Source of the DNA: Treponema sp.
GTDB lineage: Bacteria; Spirochaetota; Spirochaetia; Treponematales; Treponemataceae
Reading direction: 5' to 3'
NCBI GenBank assembly: GCA_017525605.1
Contig: JAFXSM010000004.1
Coordinates: forward strand, 37,263-101,262
Length of the DNA stretch: 64,000 bases
Made by a program: the position numbers and the translations under genes. Below are positions 35,209 through 43,599 of this stretch, piece by piece. The notes beneath the pieces were generated by a model, which searched no databases, was not told the origin of the DNA, and saw only the letters and a list, made by a program, of their open reading frames with translations. Each line of letters begins with the position of its first letter. Position 1 is the stretch's first letter.

Positions 35209-36582
35209 ATGATGAATAGTCGGTTGAAAATTTTGCTTTCCATTTCGTTTTTTTTGCTTGCGTCGGTTCTTCTCTTCGTCTTTCGTTTTTCTCCTGAAAG
35301 CAGAATCTGGAACGGTTTCCGCGTTTTGTTCGTCTCGTCGTCGTACTCGGATGCCGACGTAATCGATGTTCTTGAAAAACACGATATCGGCGATTTCGTC
35401 TATCGCACTTCGCAGGAAACTGACGCTTTTGACGTTTATTTTTCCGATAAATCCGGCGAATTCAATCTTTTCTATATTCCTGATGAGCACGGTTCCGTTA
35501 TCGGCGATGTCGTTTCCGAAATCAGAAATGGCGGAGCTGAAGGGGTGGGGCTTGACGGTTCCGCGGAGTACGATGTCACGGTTCCGGTCTGCGCTCTGCT
35601 TTTTTTTGTCGCGCTGATTGTTTTCACTTCTTCGAAAATCGAATTTTTCTTTGAGGGGCTTCTCTTTGTCGCCCTCGTCTTCTCTCGTCCAGTCCCTGCA
35701 TTGATGGGTGCTTCGTGCCTTTCGATGCTCGGCTTGCTCCAGCTCGTCAGGTACAGAAGGCGTTTTGTCGGTTTTGCTGGCGCGTCTCTTTTCCGCCTGC
35801 TGAAATCGAACGTCGTCTCAAAAGATTTTTCGCTAATCAGCATTGCGTTTTTGATTTTCGCGCCGCTTTTCGTGGTGATTTTTTCGGACGGAATCGGAAC
35901 TTTGCTTTTTCTTCTAGTTCTTGCGGTCTCGCTCTTTGAATTTTTCTTTGCTGATTTCGATTCTTTTTCTTCGGCAAGGTTCTTTTCGACAAAAGCGTTC
36001 GGACGAATCGTGATGTTCTCGCTCGTCCTTGCTTCGTTCTTCCTCGGAATGTTCGTCCAGTCGCGTATTTCTGAATCTTCATCTAATGATTCCCGCGTTT
36101 CCGTGAAATCCGACGCTCAGCCGGTTCTTCCGTCGCCGGTGCTTTCGCAGGATTCGTCGCTTCCGAACTTTGAGACTTACGTCGTTTCCGAATGGAAGCG
36201 TATGACTTATCCGTACAGGAAACTTTCTGAGCCTATGGATTACGACGTTCATGAAGATGATTTCGTTTCTCTCACGGAATATTCTGAAGTCGATGGGAAA
36301 ATAATTTCCGAGGACAAGAAAATTTTTGTTTTCAATAACGATTTTAGAAAAATGGTTTATGATTCATCAGTCAATGTTCCTAATTCGATATGCAGGATGC
36401 TTGTCTCGCAGGATTCGGATTGCTTCGGATATTCTTCCGGAAAATCTTCGTCGGCATCATCGCTTTCTCTTGCCGGGGGCGATTTCGTTTCGCTCTTCTC
36501 CTGCCTGCTGATTCTGTTCGTATTCTCCGGCTATCACCTTTTCATGGTTTTCAGAAAAGGCATGATGCAGGGAAGGGCATGA
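35209..36582 (+). CDS. Multi-pass membrane protein of unknown function
   Basis: 457 residues. One N-terminal helix, an extracytoplasmic domain of about 90 residues (SYSDADVIDVLEKHDIGDFVYR), a cluster of roughly seven hydrophobic segments (about residues 125-285), a second polar domain (about 290-425) and a final helix. ATG follows TTAGGAATC, 12 bases after the previous stop, so it may be co-transcribed with the DivPAP2 gene. It lies immediately before the Rnf-like operon with an 80-base gap containing a weak hairpin. No family recognised. Confidence 0.65.
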   Translation: MMNSRLKILLSISFFLLASVLLFVFRFSPESRIWNGFRVLFVSSSYSDADVIDVLEKHDIGDFVYRTSQETDAFDVYFSDKSGEFNLFYIPDEHGSVIGDVVSEIRNGGAEGVGLDGSAEYDVTVPVCALLFFVALIVFTSSKIEFFFEGLLFVALVFSRPVPALMGASCLSMLGLLQLVRYRRRFVGFAGASLFRLLKSNVVSKDFSLISIAFLIFAPLFVVIFSDGIGTLLFLLVLAVSLFEFFFADFDSFSSARFFSTKAFGRIVMFSLVLASFFLGMFVQSRISESSSNDSRVSVKSDAQPVLPSPVLSQDSSLPNFETYVVSEWKRMTYPYRKLSEPMDYDVHEDDFVSLTEYSEVDGKIISEDKKIFVFNNDFRKMVYDSSVNVPNSICRMLVSQDSDCFGYSSGKSSSASSLSLAGGDFVSLFSCLLILFVFSGYHLFMVFRKGMMQGRA

Positions 36583-36662
36583 TTTGTTGGACTTGCTTTG
36601 TTCAGCGACCAATAGGAATCCGTTTTTGGTTTCCTGTTCAAATTGTTTAGTGGGATTTTAAA

Positions 36663-38072
36663 ATGATATCTTCTTCAAATTTTCTTTCTGATGACAAGGG
36701 AACATTCAAGGCGTTTGCGAACGGATTTCTTCCTTCTGTCGCCGTCATTCCTGTCCAGTCAGAATGCAAAAATACTTCTGTGCTGGTCGAGGTCGGGGAT
36801 GCTGTTTCGGAAGGGCAGGTTGTTGCAAAATCCGATTCTTTTGTCGTCCATTCGAGCATTCCCGGAAAGGTCATCGATATTTCTACGGAGCAGCTCGCTG
36901 ACGGAAAGCAGGGGACTGTCGTAAGAATCAGGCTTTGCGGAGAATTTTCGTTTTTAGGCAAGCCGAATGTCGCCCGCGATTGGCGTGCATTGGACTCTTC
37001 CCATCTGACAGAGCTTTTCCGCGATTACGGTATTGTGAACACATTCGAAAAATGCGCCCCTCTTTATTCGCAAGTGAAATCGTCAAAAGCGAAAGTCCTT
37101 TTCGTAAGGCTTTTTGACGATGACCCGAGCCGCGTCTCAGAAAGTTTCATCGCGGAAAAATCTTCCGAGAAAGTCATCGAAGGTTCTGCGATTCTTGCAA
37201 GAACTATGGGCGTTTCGGGCGTTGTTTTTGCATACGAGAAAAATGTCGCTGCGATAAGAAAAATCTATGAATTGCTGGACGAAAAAAGTTCGGATTTGTA
37301 TGAGAGATTTTCTCCTCTCTTCGATGACATAAAGATAATGACAGTTCCTGTTGACTCAAAAAAATATCCGTCGGGAACCATGAAGAATCTCATTTCCGCC
37401 GCAAAGGTGAACGCGCGCTCGTTTTCGAAGAAAATGCCTGAATATGCGGCAGTTTTTTCGAAGACCTCTTTGAAAGATATGTTCGTCGATTCCCAGACTG
37501 TCGAAAGCATTTATGATGCCGTCGTTTTCCGCCGGCCTGTCATGAACCGGTTCGTCCATGTCACCGGCGAGGCTTTGAATGCGGCCGCGATTCTGAACGT
37601 GAAAATCGGCACGACGCTCAGGCAATTGGTGGAGCAGTGCGGCGGGCTGAAGAAACGGCTCGCAAAAATCGTCATAAACGGAACCGTGCTCGGATATTCA
37701 GTCGGAAGCCTCGACATTCCCGTTATGAAAATGGTTAAGTCGGTCGAATTCATACCTGATTACCAGTCGTCGGATGAGCACACTGAGGTATGCGTCCGTT
37801 GCGGTCTTTGCAGGAAAATTTGTCCTGCGCATCTGTGGCCGGGGAATATCTACAGGGCGACGAAGCTTGCGCAGCGCGGGGAGTCGCAGGACAGCGAATA
37901 CGAGAAAGCAGTTATTGATTCTGCGCACCTTTGCATCGACTGCGGATTGTGCAATTCAGTTTGCCCGTCGCGGATTCCGATTCGCCAGACGATAGACTTC
38001 GCGAAAAAAGAGCTGTTGTCCGAAAACTCGGGTTCTTCTTCCGAAAGCGACATGATTGAATACGAAATATAG
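36663..38072 (+). CDS. rnfC: RnfC-like protein lacking the NADH/FMN signature
   Basis: 469 residues. Two [4Fe-4S] motifs are intact: CVRCGLCRKICP (from Cys377) and CIDCGLCNSVCP (from Cys424). The SLBB-like segment VTGEALNAAAILNVKIGTTLRQLVEQCGG matches RnfC. However, the family's glycine-rich NADH motif (GIVGMGGAGFPTH type) is here DYGIVNTFEKCAPLYSQV, and the YPQGGEKQLI motif is KYPSGTMKNLI, followed by a section without the usual VPSGGLP. The fold is RnfC but the nicotinamide site looks lost. Start ATG follows GTGGGA. First gene of the C-D-G-E-A-B set. Confidence 0.85.
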   Translation: MISSSNFLSDDKGTFKAFANGFLPSVAVIPVQSECKNTSVLVEVGDAVSEGQVVAKSDSFVVHSSIPGKVIDISTEQLADGKQGTVVRIRLCGEFSFLGKPNVARDWRALDSSHLTELFRDYGIVNTFEKCAPLYSQVKSSKAKVLFVRLFDDDPSRVSESFIAEKSSEKVIEGSAILARTMGVSGVVFAYEKNVAAIRKIYELLDEKSSDLYERFSPLFDDIKIMTVPVDSKKYPSGTMKNLISAAKVNARSFSKKMPEYAAVFSKTSLKDMFVDSQTVESIYDAVVFRRPVMNRFVHVTGEALNAAAILNVKIGTTLRQLVEQCGGLKKRLAKIVINGTVLGYSVGSLDIPVMKMVKSVEFIPDYQSSDEHTEVCVRCGLCRKICPAHLWPGNIYRATKLAQRGESQDSEYEKAVIDSAHLCIDCGLCNSVCPSRIPIRQTIDFAKKELLSENSGSSSESDMIEYEI

Positions 38073-38087
38073 GAGCATCAAAAAAAA

Positions 38088-39167
38088 ATGAAACATAGAG
38101 ATGAATTATTTAAAACTGTTTCCTTGAGTCCGTTCAAATATCTGACTCTCTCGATAAGAAAACAGGCGTATTTCATAGTTTTTGCTCTTGTTCCGCAGGT
38201 GCTGATGCTTGTTCTGACAGAGAGTTTTGCATCCCTTTCGGTTTTGCTTGCGGCTTTGCTCGCTTCTATTGTCGCTGAGGCGTTCGACTTTGAGGAAAAC
38301 AGGAAAGACCCTTTCGTCTGGACAATCGCCCTGATTCGCGGTTGTCTTGTAGGGCTTCTCCTGCCTTCGACTTTTTCGCCTGTCACCGTGTTCTTCGTGT
38401 CGCTTGTCGTCCTTTTCGTCAACCGCAAAGTCCTCGGCGGGTTCGCGAATTCCTGGCTCAATCCTGTCGCTCTGACTGTGGCAGTCTGCTGGCTCGTCGG
38501 AATGAACGTTTTCCCGAACATGATGATTACGATTGAGGATTTGCAGTCGAGGAATCCGACCCTTTCGCTTATTCAGAACGGAACTGTTCCGATGCTTTCC
38601 GTTGATGCTCGCGTGACGAATTTTCTGAACAACAATGTTTTCGGTACGCTCGGAGTTTCTATTCCTGACGGCTATGTTTCGATGTTCTGGGATACGAAAT
38701 CTCTTATCCCCGCATTCAGGTTCAATCTGCTGACGCTTGTTACTTCGATTTTTCTTTTTTCGTTCAACGTCTACAATCTGATTATCCCGTCAGTTTTCAT
38801 GGTGGTCTATGTTTCCCTCGTGCGTTTCGTCGCTCCGTTCTTTTATGACGGGCCTGCATTGCAGGGCGATGTTCTTCTCGCGCTTCTTTCGAGCGGGACG
38901 CTTTTCAGCTGGCTTTTCCTTTTGCAGTGGCACGGAACGATTCCCCTCATGAACCGCGGAAAATTCATCTACGGAATCGTCGCCGGAATCGTCGCGTTCT
39001 GTATTGTCGGTGTGGGCTCTTCGTCCGTCGGTTTTGTTTTTACGGTGCTGATGATGAACGTTGCTTCTCCGCTTATTCAGACTGTCGAAAATTATTTTGA
39101 GAAACGCTATACGGAATCTGTCGTTGCTGCGAGAGTCAAGCTCGTCACGGAAGGGCTGAACGCTTAG
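38088..39167 (+). CDS. rnfD: RnfD-like membrane protein without flavinylation motif
   Basis: 359 residues with about ten membrane helices. RnfD features remain: LVGLLLPSTFSP and NRKVLGGFANSWLNPVAL (the counterpart of the GGxGNNxFNP motif). RnfD normally carries FMN covalently on a threonine of D-x-x-SGAT; no SGAT, SxAT or GAT string occurs anywhere in this protein. The matching position reads SVDARVTNFLNNN. Known role: membrane electron and ion path. It follows rnfC by 15 bases. Confidence 0.85.
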   Translation: MKHRDELFKTVSLSPFKYLTLSIRKQAYFIVFALVPQVLMLVLTESFASLSVLLAALLASIVAEAFDFEENRKDPFVWTIALIRGCLVGLLLPSTFSPVTVFFVSLVVLFVNRKVLGGFANSWLNPVALTVAVCWLVGMNVFPNMMITIEDLQSRNPTLSLIQNGTVPMLSVDARVTNFLNNNVFGTLGVSIPDGYVSMFWDTKSLIPAFRFNLLTLVTSIFLFSFNVYNLIIPSVFMVVYVSLVRFVAPFFYDGPALQGDVLLALLSSGTLFSWLFLLQWHGTIPLMNRGKFIYGIVAGIVAFCIVGVGSSSVGFVFTVLMMNVASPLIQTVENYFEKRYTESVVAARVKLVTEGLNA

Positions 39168-39199
39168 GCGTAGCTTGCCTGCAAATTGAGGAAAGAAAA

Positions 39200-39688
39200 A
39201 TGGAAGAATCTGCAAAGAAAAATTTGAAGACTTACGGAATATTCTTCGGAATAATCATTTTTATGAGCGCGGTTCTCATCGCTTCTATTTTGTACGCGCG
39301 CGAATCATGGCAGAAGGGGCTTGCAAGTGAAGTTCAGTCCGTGCTTGATTCCTATGAGAACGAAAAATTCATCGTTGACAAATATGTCGATGTCGATACT
39401 CTTGCGTCAACGAGCGCGGCAGTGTACTCGCTGATCAAAGTCGGCGGCGAGCAGCGGAAATCTTCCGATTCATATTACGGCGTAATCATCCGCGTGCCTT
39501 CGATTGTCGGGCCTGTGCCTGCGGTTTTCGTGTGCAACGGAAACAAAGCAGATGATGTCATGTTCGTCGGCTATGCCGGCGATTTCGGCAAGGCGAGGGG
39601 AGTTCTCGAATTCAAGAACACAGGCGGAATTATTAATTACTGGCGGAGCATGATTCCGAAAATCACCGCAAAAATTGAAAATGACTAA
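39200..39688 (+). CDS. rnfG: RnfG-like protein without FMN attachment motif
   Basis: 162 residues, shorter than usual RnfG (about 200). One N-terminal membrane anchor (IFFGIIIFMSAVLIASILY), then a periplasmic domain with SYYGVIIRVPSIVGPVPAVFV. The C-terminal S(T)GAT threonine that binds FMN is missing; the C-terminus is FKNTGGIINYWRSMIPKI. ATG follows GAGGAAAG. Assigned RnfG mainly by position and topology, so the name is somewhat uncertain. Confidence 0.75.
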   Translation: MEESAKKNLKTYGIFFGIIIFMSAVLIASILYARESWQKGLASEVQSVLDSYENEKFIVDKYVDVDTLASTSAAVYSLIKVGGEQRKSSDSYYGVIIRVPSIVGPVPAVFVCNGNKADDVMFVGYAGDFGKARGVLEFKNTGGIINYWRSMIPKITAKIEND

Positions 39689-39702
39689 AAGTGGAGAAAC
39701 AA

Positions 39703-40419
39703 ATGTCAGATTCTAATATAAGAAAAATAGACAAGAATACGTATTTTTTCATCGCGGCGATACTTGCGATTTTCGTTCCGGCTCCGGGACGCTTTGCGTA
39801 TGCGATAACGCTTCTTCTTTTGTTCAATTTGCAGATGATTCTTGCGACTTTGTTCTTTCATCTGATGAATTTTCTGAAGCTTGAGAATCTCCGGAATATT
39901 CTTGTCGTCGTTGAGCTTGTCTCCGTCACGATTCTTTTCAAGCAGCTTCTGATTCTTTTTTGTCCGGTGATGGCTTTGACGCTCGGATTCTGCATCTATC
40001 TTCCGACTTTTTCGACGATTGCAATCCAGTTCTTTTTTGAAAGCAGGAAGGACAAGCTCAAGACACATTTCTTCACCGGCGTTTCGAATGCGATGATGTT
40101 CTCGGCGTATTCGCTCGTGTTCTTCCTCCTTCGCGAAATCATCGGCTATGCGACGATTTCTTTTCCGGGCAAGGGCGAGCTGATAGTCTTTCATCTTCCT
40201 GTTGATGTCAATGCCGCGTCTGTCGGCGTTTTCTTCGCGACGATTCCCGGCTGCCTTTCTATGATTGCGATTTGCTTTTCGCTGTACATTTTCGTCGGCA
40301 AAAAATTCGAAATCGTCAGGAATACAAAACTCGCTTCGAAGATTATGAAAAATGAAGGGGAAAATTCGGAGCAGCAATCTTCGACGGCGGCCGGAAAGAA
40401 AGGGGGGGATAAAAAATGA
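39703..40419 (+). CDS. rnfE: RnfE-like membrane protein without the [2Fe-2S] cysteine motifs
   Basis: 238 residues from ATG at 39703, with GGAG six bases upstream; a GTG at 39691 is less likely. About six membrane helices and the conserved FLLREIIG. In RnfA/RnfE and NqrD/NqrE, a cysteine in GLCP and one in TNC bind a shared [2Fe-2S] cluster within the membrane. The matching segments here read LAIFVPAPG and YLPTFSTIAIQF, without those cysteines. Cysteines elsewhere (LFCPVM, LGFCIYL) are not in those contexts. The stop overlaps rnfA by four bases. Confidence 0.8.
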   Translation: MSDSNIRKIDKNTYFFIAAILAIFVPAPGRFAYAITLLLLFNLQMILATLFFHLMNFLKLENLRNILVVVELVSVTILFKQLLILFCPVMALTLGFCIYLPTFSTIAIQFFFESRKDKLKTHFFTGVSNAMMFSAYSLVFFLLREIIGYATISFPGKGELIVFHLPVDVNAASVGVFFATIPGCLSMIAICFSLYIFVGKKFEIVRNTKLASKIMKNEGENSEQQSSTAAGKKGGDKK

Positions 40420-40964
40420 TAGCGGCAATTCTCTACTATATTATTTCGTCTTCGGCGATTCTTTTTTACGGAATTGGAATAAGCAGGACGATTAACCTGA
40501 AAGACGATTTTTCGCTGCTCTTTCTTTCGTGCGTCAAGGCACTTTTCACTACGGCTTCAACTACGTCGGTCAGCTATCTGATATGCTATTGGCTGCTCGT
40601 TCCGATTCATATTTCCGAATTGTATCCGTTCGTGACCGTAATCCTTTTTCTGTTCTTCTCGATTTTCATAGAAATTTTCATCGGAATCGGAATCAAGAAA
40701 TCTCCTGCAGAATTCTCCATAACGATTTTGAGTTCGATACTCGCGCTCAACGAAGGATTGTCGATTGGACACGCTGTCATAATCGCCTGCTCGTGCATAA
40801 TCTCGTTCTATCTTCTTATCTGCATTTTCCATTCGATAAGAGTCCGCGTAAGTTTCTACACGAATCCTGCCGGAATAAAGATTTATCCGGTTCTTCTTCT
40901 GAGCCTTGCCGCTTCGATTCTCGCGATTTTCGGCTGGAACATTTCCTGGTTCAACATTCTGTAG
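40416..40964 (+). CDS. rnfA: RnfA-like membrane protein without the [2Fe-2S] cysteine motifs
   Basis: 182 residues, six helices. YWLLVPIHISELYPFVTVILFLF and GIKKSPAEF align with RnfA. The first cysteine motif (FLGLCPFMGVSKKLE type) is YGIGISRTINLKD and the second (LITTNCAVLG) is ILSSILALNEG. Its topology remains typical. Four-base overlap with rnfE and a GGGGGGA ribosome site inside the previous gene imply coupled translation. Confidence 0.8.
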   Translation: MIAAILYYIISSSAILFYGIGISRTINLKDDFSLLFLSCVKALFTTASTTSVSYLICYWLLVPIHISELYPFVTVILFLFFSIFIEIFIGIGIKKSPAEFSITILSSILALNEGLSIGHAVIIACSCIISFYLLICIFHSIRVRVSFYTNPAGIKIYPVLLLSLAASILAIFGWNISWFNIL

Positions 40965-40980
40965 TTTTCTTGGGGTGTAT

Positions 40981-41559
40981 ATGATTTTTTCGTTTGTCTT
41001 TCTGTTTCTGATTCTTCTTGCGGCTTCGGGCCTGCTTTTCTTTTTCTTTGAATTTTTCGTTCCCGCGCTCAAACTTCGCTATGACGGCGTTGAGGAGCTT
41101 CTTTCGACGGAGGAATATCTGAACGAGGAGGAGCTTGCGATTTCCGAGAAAAAACGCAAGGAAGCTGAGGAATTTTCAAGGGCGTGCGAAAATGCAAAAA
41201 TCCCGGTATTCGCTTCGGTTGACTCTAAAGTCATCGACGACGAGAAGAATCTTCTTGAGCGCAGGATAATTTACCGCGGCGAGAAAAGCTGCAAGCTCTT
41301 TTTTGACAATTACAGCTCGGAATTCAAGAACATCGACTGCTGTATCGGCTTCGGCGACTGCCAGAGAGTTTGCCCTCAGGAAGCAATCGTCCTCCATAAC
41401 GGAGTTGCAAAAATCACGTCGACCTGCAACGACTGCGGAAAATGCGTCGAAGTCTGCCCGGAGTCTCTCATTTCGCTCACGAACGAGAAGCCGTCGCTTC
41501 CGAAGGGTGACTTTAAATTTTGGAATACTTGCTATAAAATCATAACAGGCAGACGGTAG
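40981..41559 (+). CDS. rnfB: RnfB-like ferredoxin protein without the N-terminal cluster domain
   Basis: 192 residues from ATG at 40981 behind GGGGTG; a longer frame from 40906 overlaps rnfA and is rejected. N-terminal membrane helix, a charged Glu/Lys-rich segment (residues 40-80) where RnfB normally has an iron-sulfur domain (C-x2-C-x4-C type), then a two-cluster ferredoxin: CCIGFGDCQRVCP (Cys121 on) and CNDCGKCVEVCP (Cys149 on). The sequence around the first cluster matches the CLGxGDCVxVCP of Clostridium-type RnfB. Extra C-terminal clusters are absent. Confidence 0.82.
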   Translation: MIFSFVFLFLILLAASGLLFFFFEFFVPALKLRYDGVEELLSTEEYLNEEELAISEKKRKEAEEFSRACENAKIPVFASVDSKVIDDEKNLLERRIIYRGEKSCKLFFDNYSSEFKNIDCCIGFGDCQRVCPQEAIVLHNGVAKITSTCNDCGKCVEVCPESLISLTNEKPSLPKGDFKFWNTCYKIITGRR

Positions 41560-41583
41560 AGCGTCTCTTGCTCTGATTATTCC

Positions 41584-43545
41584 ATGAAAAGACTTAAAGT
41601 AACGATTTCTCTCATTTTGAAATATTCTTCTCTTCAAACCGCTGCCGATTTAGAGCAGAAATATCAGAGCATATATCGGTATATCGCGACCTTTTTTTAC
41701 CAGCATCCGTACAACAGGCTGAATATTTTTTTCCCTGGCCCGCTTCTTCTGTGGCTCGACGAGAATCATCCTGAATTCACGAAGCTGCTCACGAAGATGG
41801 TCGCGAGAAAGCAGATTGAGATTCTTGGCGGCAGTTTTTACGATGCGCTTCTCCCGACGATTTTCCCGATTGACAGGAGCGGTCAGCTTGAGCTTCTGAC
41901 ATCTGAAATCAGGCGCATTTTCGGGAAAAGACCGCGCGGTGCCGTTTTCGAAAGCTCTGTTTGGGACAATTCTCTGGTGCCGACATTGCAGAACGGCGGC
42001 ATGGAATATGTTTTCCTCGACAGCTCCCTCGCGAAGGGGCGCAATGAATTTGTCCCGTACATACTCAACGAGAAGGGCAAGTCGATAAAAGTCCTGCTCC
42101 ATAACGAGAATTTGACGTTCAGGAGCGACTACGAGGTTTCACCGTACATTGAGAAACTTCTGTCGGAATCTTTTTCTGACGAGCTGAACGGAGATTTGTT
42201 CGAAAATGTTGAGCCTTATTTTTCTGATTCGGACGAAGCTGCCCATGTCGTCTCTCTGAAAATCGAAGAAAATCAGTTCATGGAGCTTGTGAATTCGCTT
42301 TGGCTTGAAAAATTCTATCTTGCATGCAGGGAGGAATTTCAGGACAGAATCGAAATTTGCTTTCCGCTTGAATATCTTGGTTCGTGCGATGAGTTTGTTC
42401 AGGTTTTCATTCCGTCCGGTATTGCCGAAAAATACAAGGCTTCGTCGGTGTTCGATTATCTTTTCACGCACAGGCGGAGCAAGTCGCTCTACAACCGAAT
42501 GCTCTACATCAGTATGCTTCTTTCGCAGTGCAAGGGCGACAAGTCGCGCCGGAATGCTGCCCGCGAATATCTCTGGAAGGCGCAGTCAGGCGAATCGTAC
42601 ATCTACGACTCTTCGGATGACGAGGCTGCATTTTTGAACGCGAAAATCAGGCAGTACGCATACAGGAACCTTTCCGAGTCGGAGAAGATGGTTCGCGAGG
42701 CGGACGAATTCAAAGAATCGGTCTTTTCTTTTGACTACAACGGCGACGGGCATGAAGAGTACGTCTGCTCGATGTCGCATTTCAATGCCGTCATTTCCCA
42801 GAAGGCGGCGCAGATTTTTGAATTCAACGTGATGAAGAATTCCGGGAATTATGCTGACAATGAAAATGGGCGCGGATTCTTTTTGAGCTGCCTTTTCAAT
42901 GACAGGCAGTTTGCGGACTACGAAAGCGGAAGGGCTGTAGAAAGCACTGTGAATTCCGCAGTTTTCAGCAAGAAATTCTTTGTGGAAAGCGCATTCAATC
43001 CTTCGAGAAATGAAGTGAAGCTTCTCGGAATGGAGAATTTCGCACTTCTGAAAGATGACGGCAGCGTAGAGAAAGTTCCCGTCTCGATGATAAAAAAATA
43101 CGTCGCGACCTCGAACGGGCTTATGGTTCAGTTCATTCTCAAAAATGAAAGCCATTTGCCAATAAAAGGCAAGCTCGTCGTCGAATCGAATTTTGCCCAG
43201 ATGGATTTTTCTCTTCCCGAATGCAACAGCTATTCCCTTGAGGTAATCCACGGTGACGAAAAATCCGCAGTCCTTTCCGGCACTGAAATCGGAATAGGTG
43301 AAATCCTTAAAAATTGCGGCTCGCTTTCGGACGTGTCGTTCATGCAGATAACCGACAAATTCAATGACGTTTCGTTTTTGTATGAGCCGAACGAAAACTG
43401 CGATGTCGTGTTCATGCCGGTTTCGTCAAAGCGCGGAACGACTTTTGTCGCATCTCTCTGCTGGAACGTCGATTTGATTGGCGGGCTTGAGATGGAAAAG
43501 ACTATCAATTTTGCCGTCATAACACCAAAAAAGAGAAAAAAATAA
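41584..43545 (+). CDS. GH57-fold protein, probable pseudo-4-alpha-glucanotransferase
   Basis: 653 residues, close to the 659 of Thermococcus litoralis 4-alpha-glucanotransferase, and collinear with it: NIFFPGPLLLWLDENHPEF, QIEILGGSFYDALLPTI, and the C-terminal beta domain. Key residues differ. The HxHQP motif near the N-terminus is LKYSSLQ. The nucleophile region (LTERVW) is FESSVW, with a Glu (Glu123) one residue out of register. The catalytic Asp motif HDDGEKFG is LKIEENQF. The YWHG segment is SYIYDSS. Likely catalytically dead. It starts 24 bases after rnfB with no ribosome site. Confidence 0.75.
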   Translation: MKRLKVTISLILKYSSLQTAADLEQKYQSIYRYIATFFYQHPYNRLNIFFPGPLLLWLDENHPEFTKLLTKMVARKQIEILGGSFYDALLPTIFPIDRSGQLELLTSEIRRIFGKRPRGAVFESSVWDNSLVPTLQNGGMEYVFLDSSLAKGRNEFVPYILNEKGKSIKVLLHNENLTFRSDYEVSPYIEKLLSESFSDELNGDLFENVEPYFSDSDEAAHVVSLKIEENQFMELVNSLWLEKFYLACREEFQDRIEICFPLEYLGSCDEFVQVFIPSGIAEKYKASSVFDYLFTHRRSKSLYNRMLYISMLLSQCKGDKSRRNAAREYLWKAQSGESYIYDSSDDEAAFLNAKIRQYAYRNLSESEKMVREADEFKESVFSFDYNGDGHEEYVCSMSHFNAVISQKAAQIFEFNVMKNSGNYADNENGRGFFLSCLFNDRQFADYESGRAVESTVNSAVFSKKFFVESAFNPSRNEVKLLGMENFALLKDDGSVEKVPVSMIKKYVATSNGLMVQFILKNESHLPIKGKLVVESNFAQMDFSLPECNSYSLEVIHGDEKSAVLSGTEIGIGEILKNCGSLSDVSFMQITDKFNDVSFLYEPNENCDVVFMPVSSKRGTTFVASLCWNVDLIGGLEMEKTINFAVITPKKRKK

Positions 43546-43599
43546 ATTTCAATCTTCAAACAAAATCACTCAAACGATATGGAGAAAATGGAGAAAAAA

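Noticed and set aside
36609..36640. Hairpin before rnfC as terminator or riboswitch
   Set aside because: Stem of about eight bases with a mismatch and no T-run; no known aptamer core.
36663..41559. Treating the Rnf-like genes as pseudogenes
   Set aside because: All six frames are complete, overlap with coupled starts, and keep ribosome sites and fold signatures, so decay is not supported.
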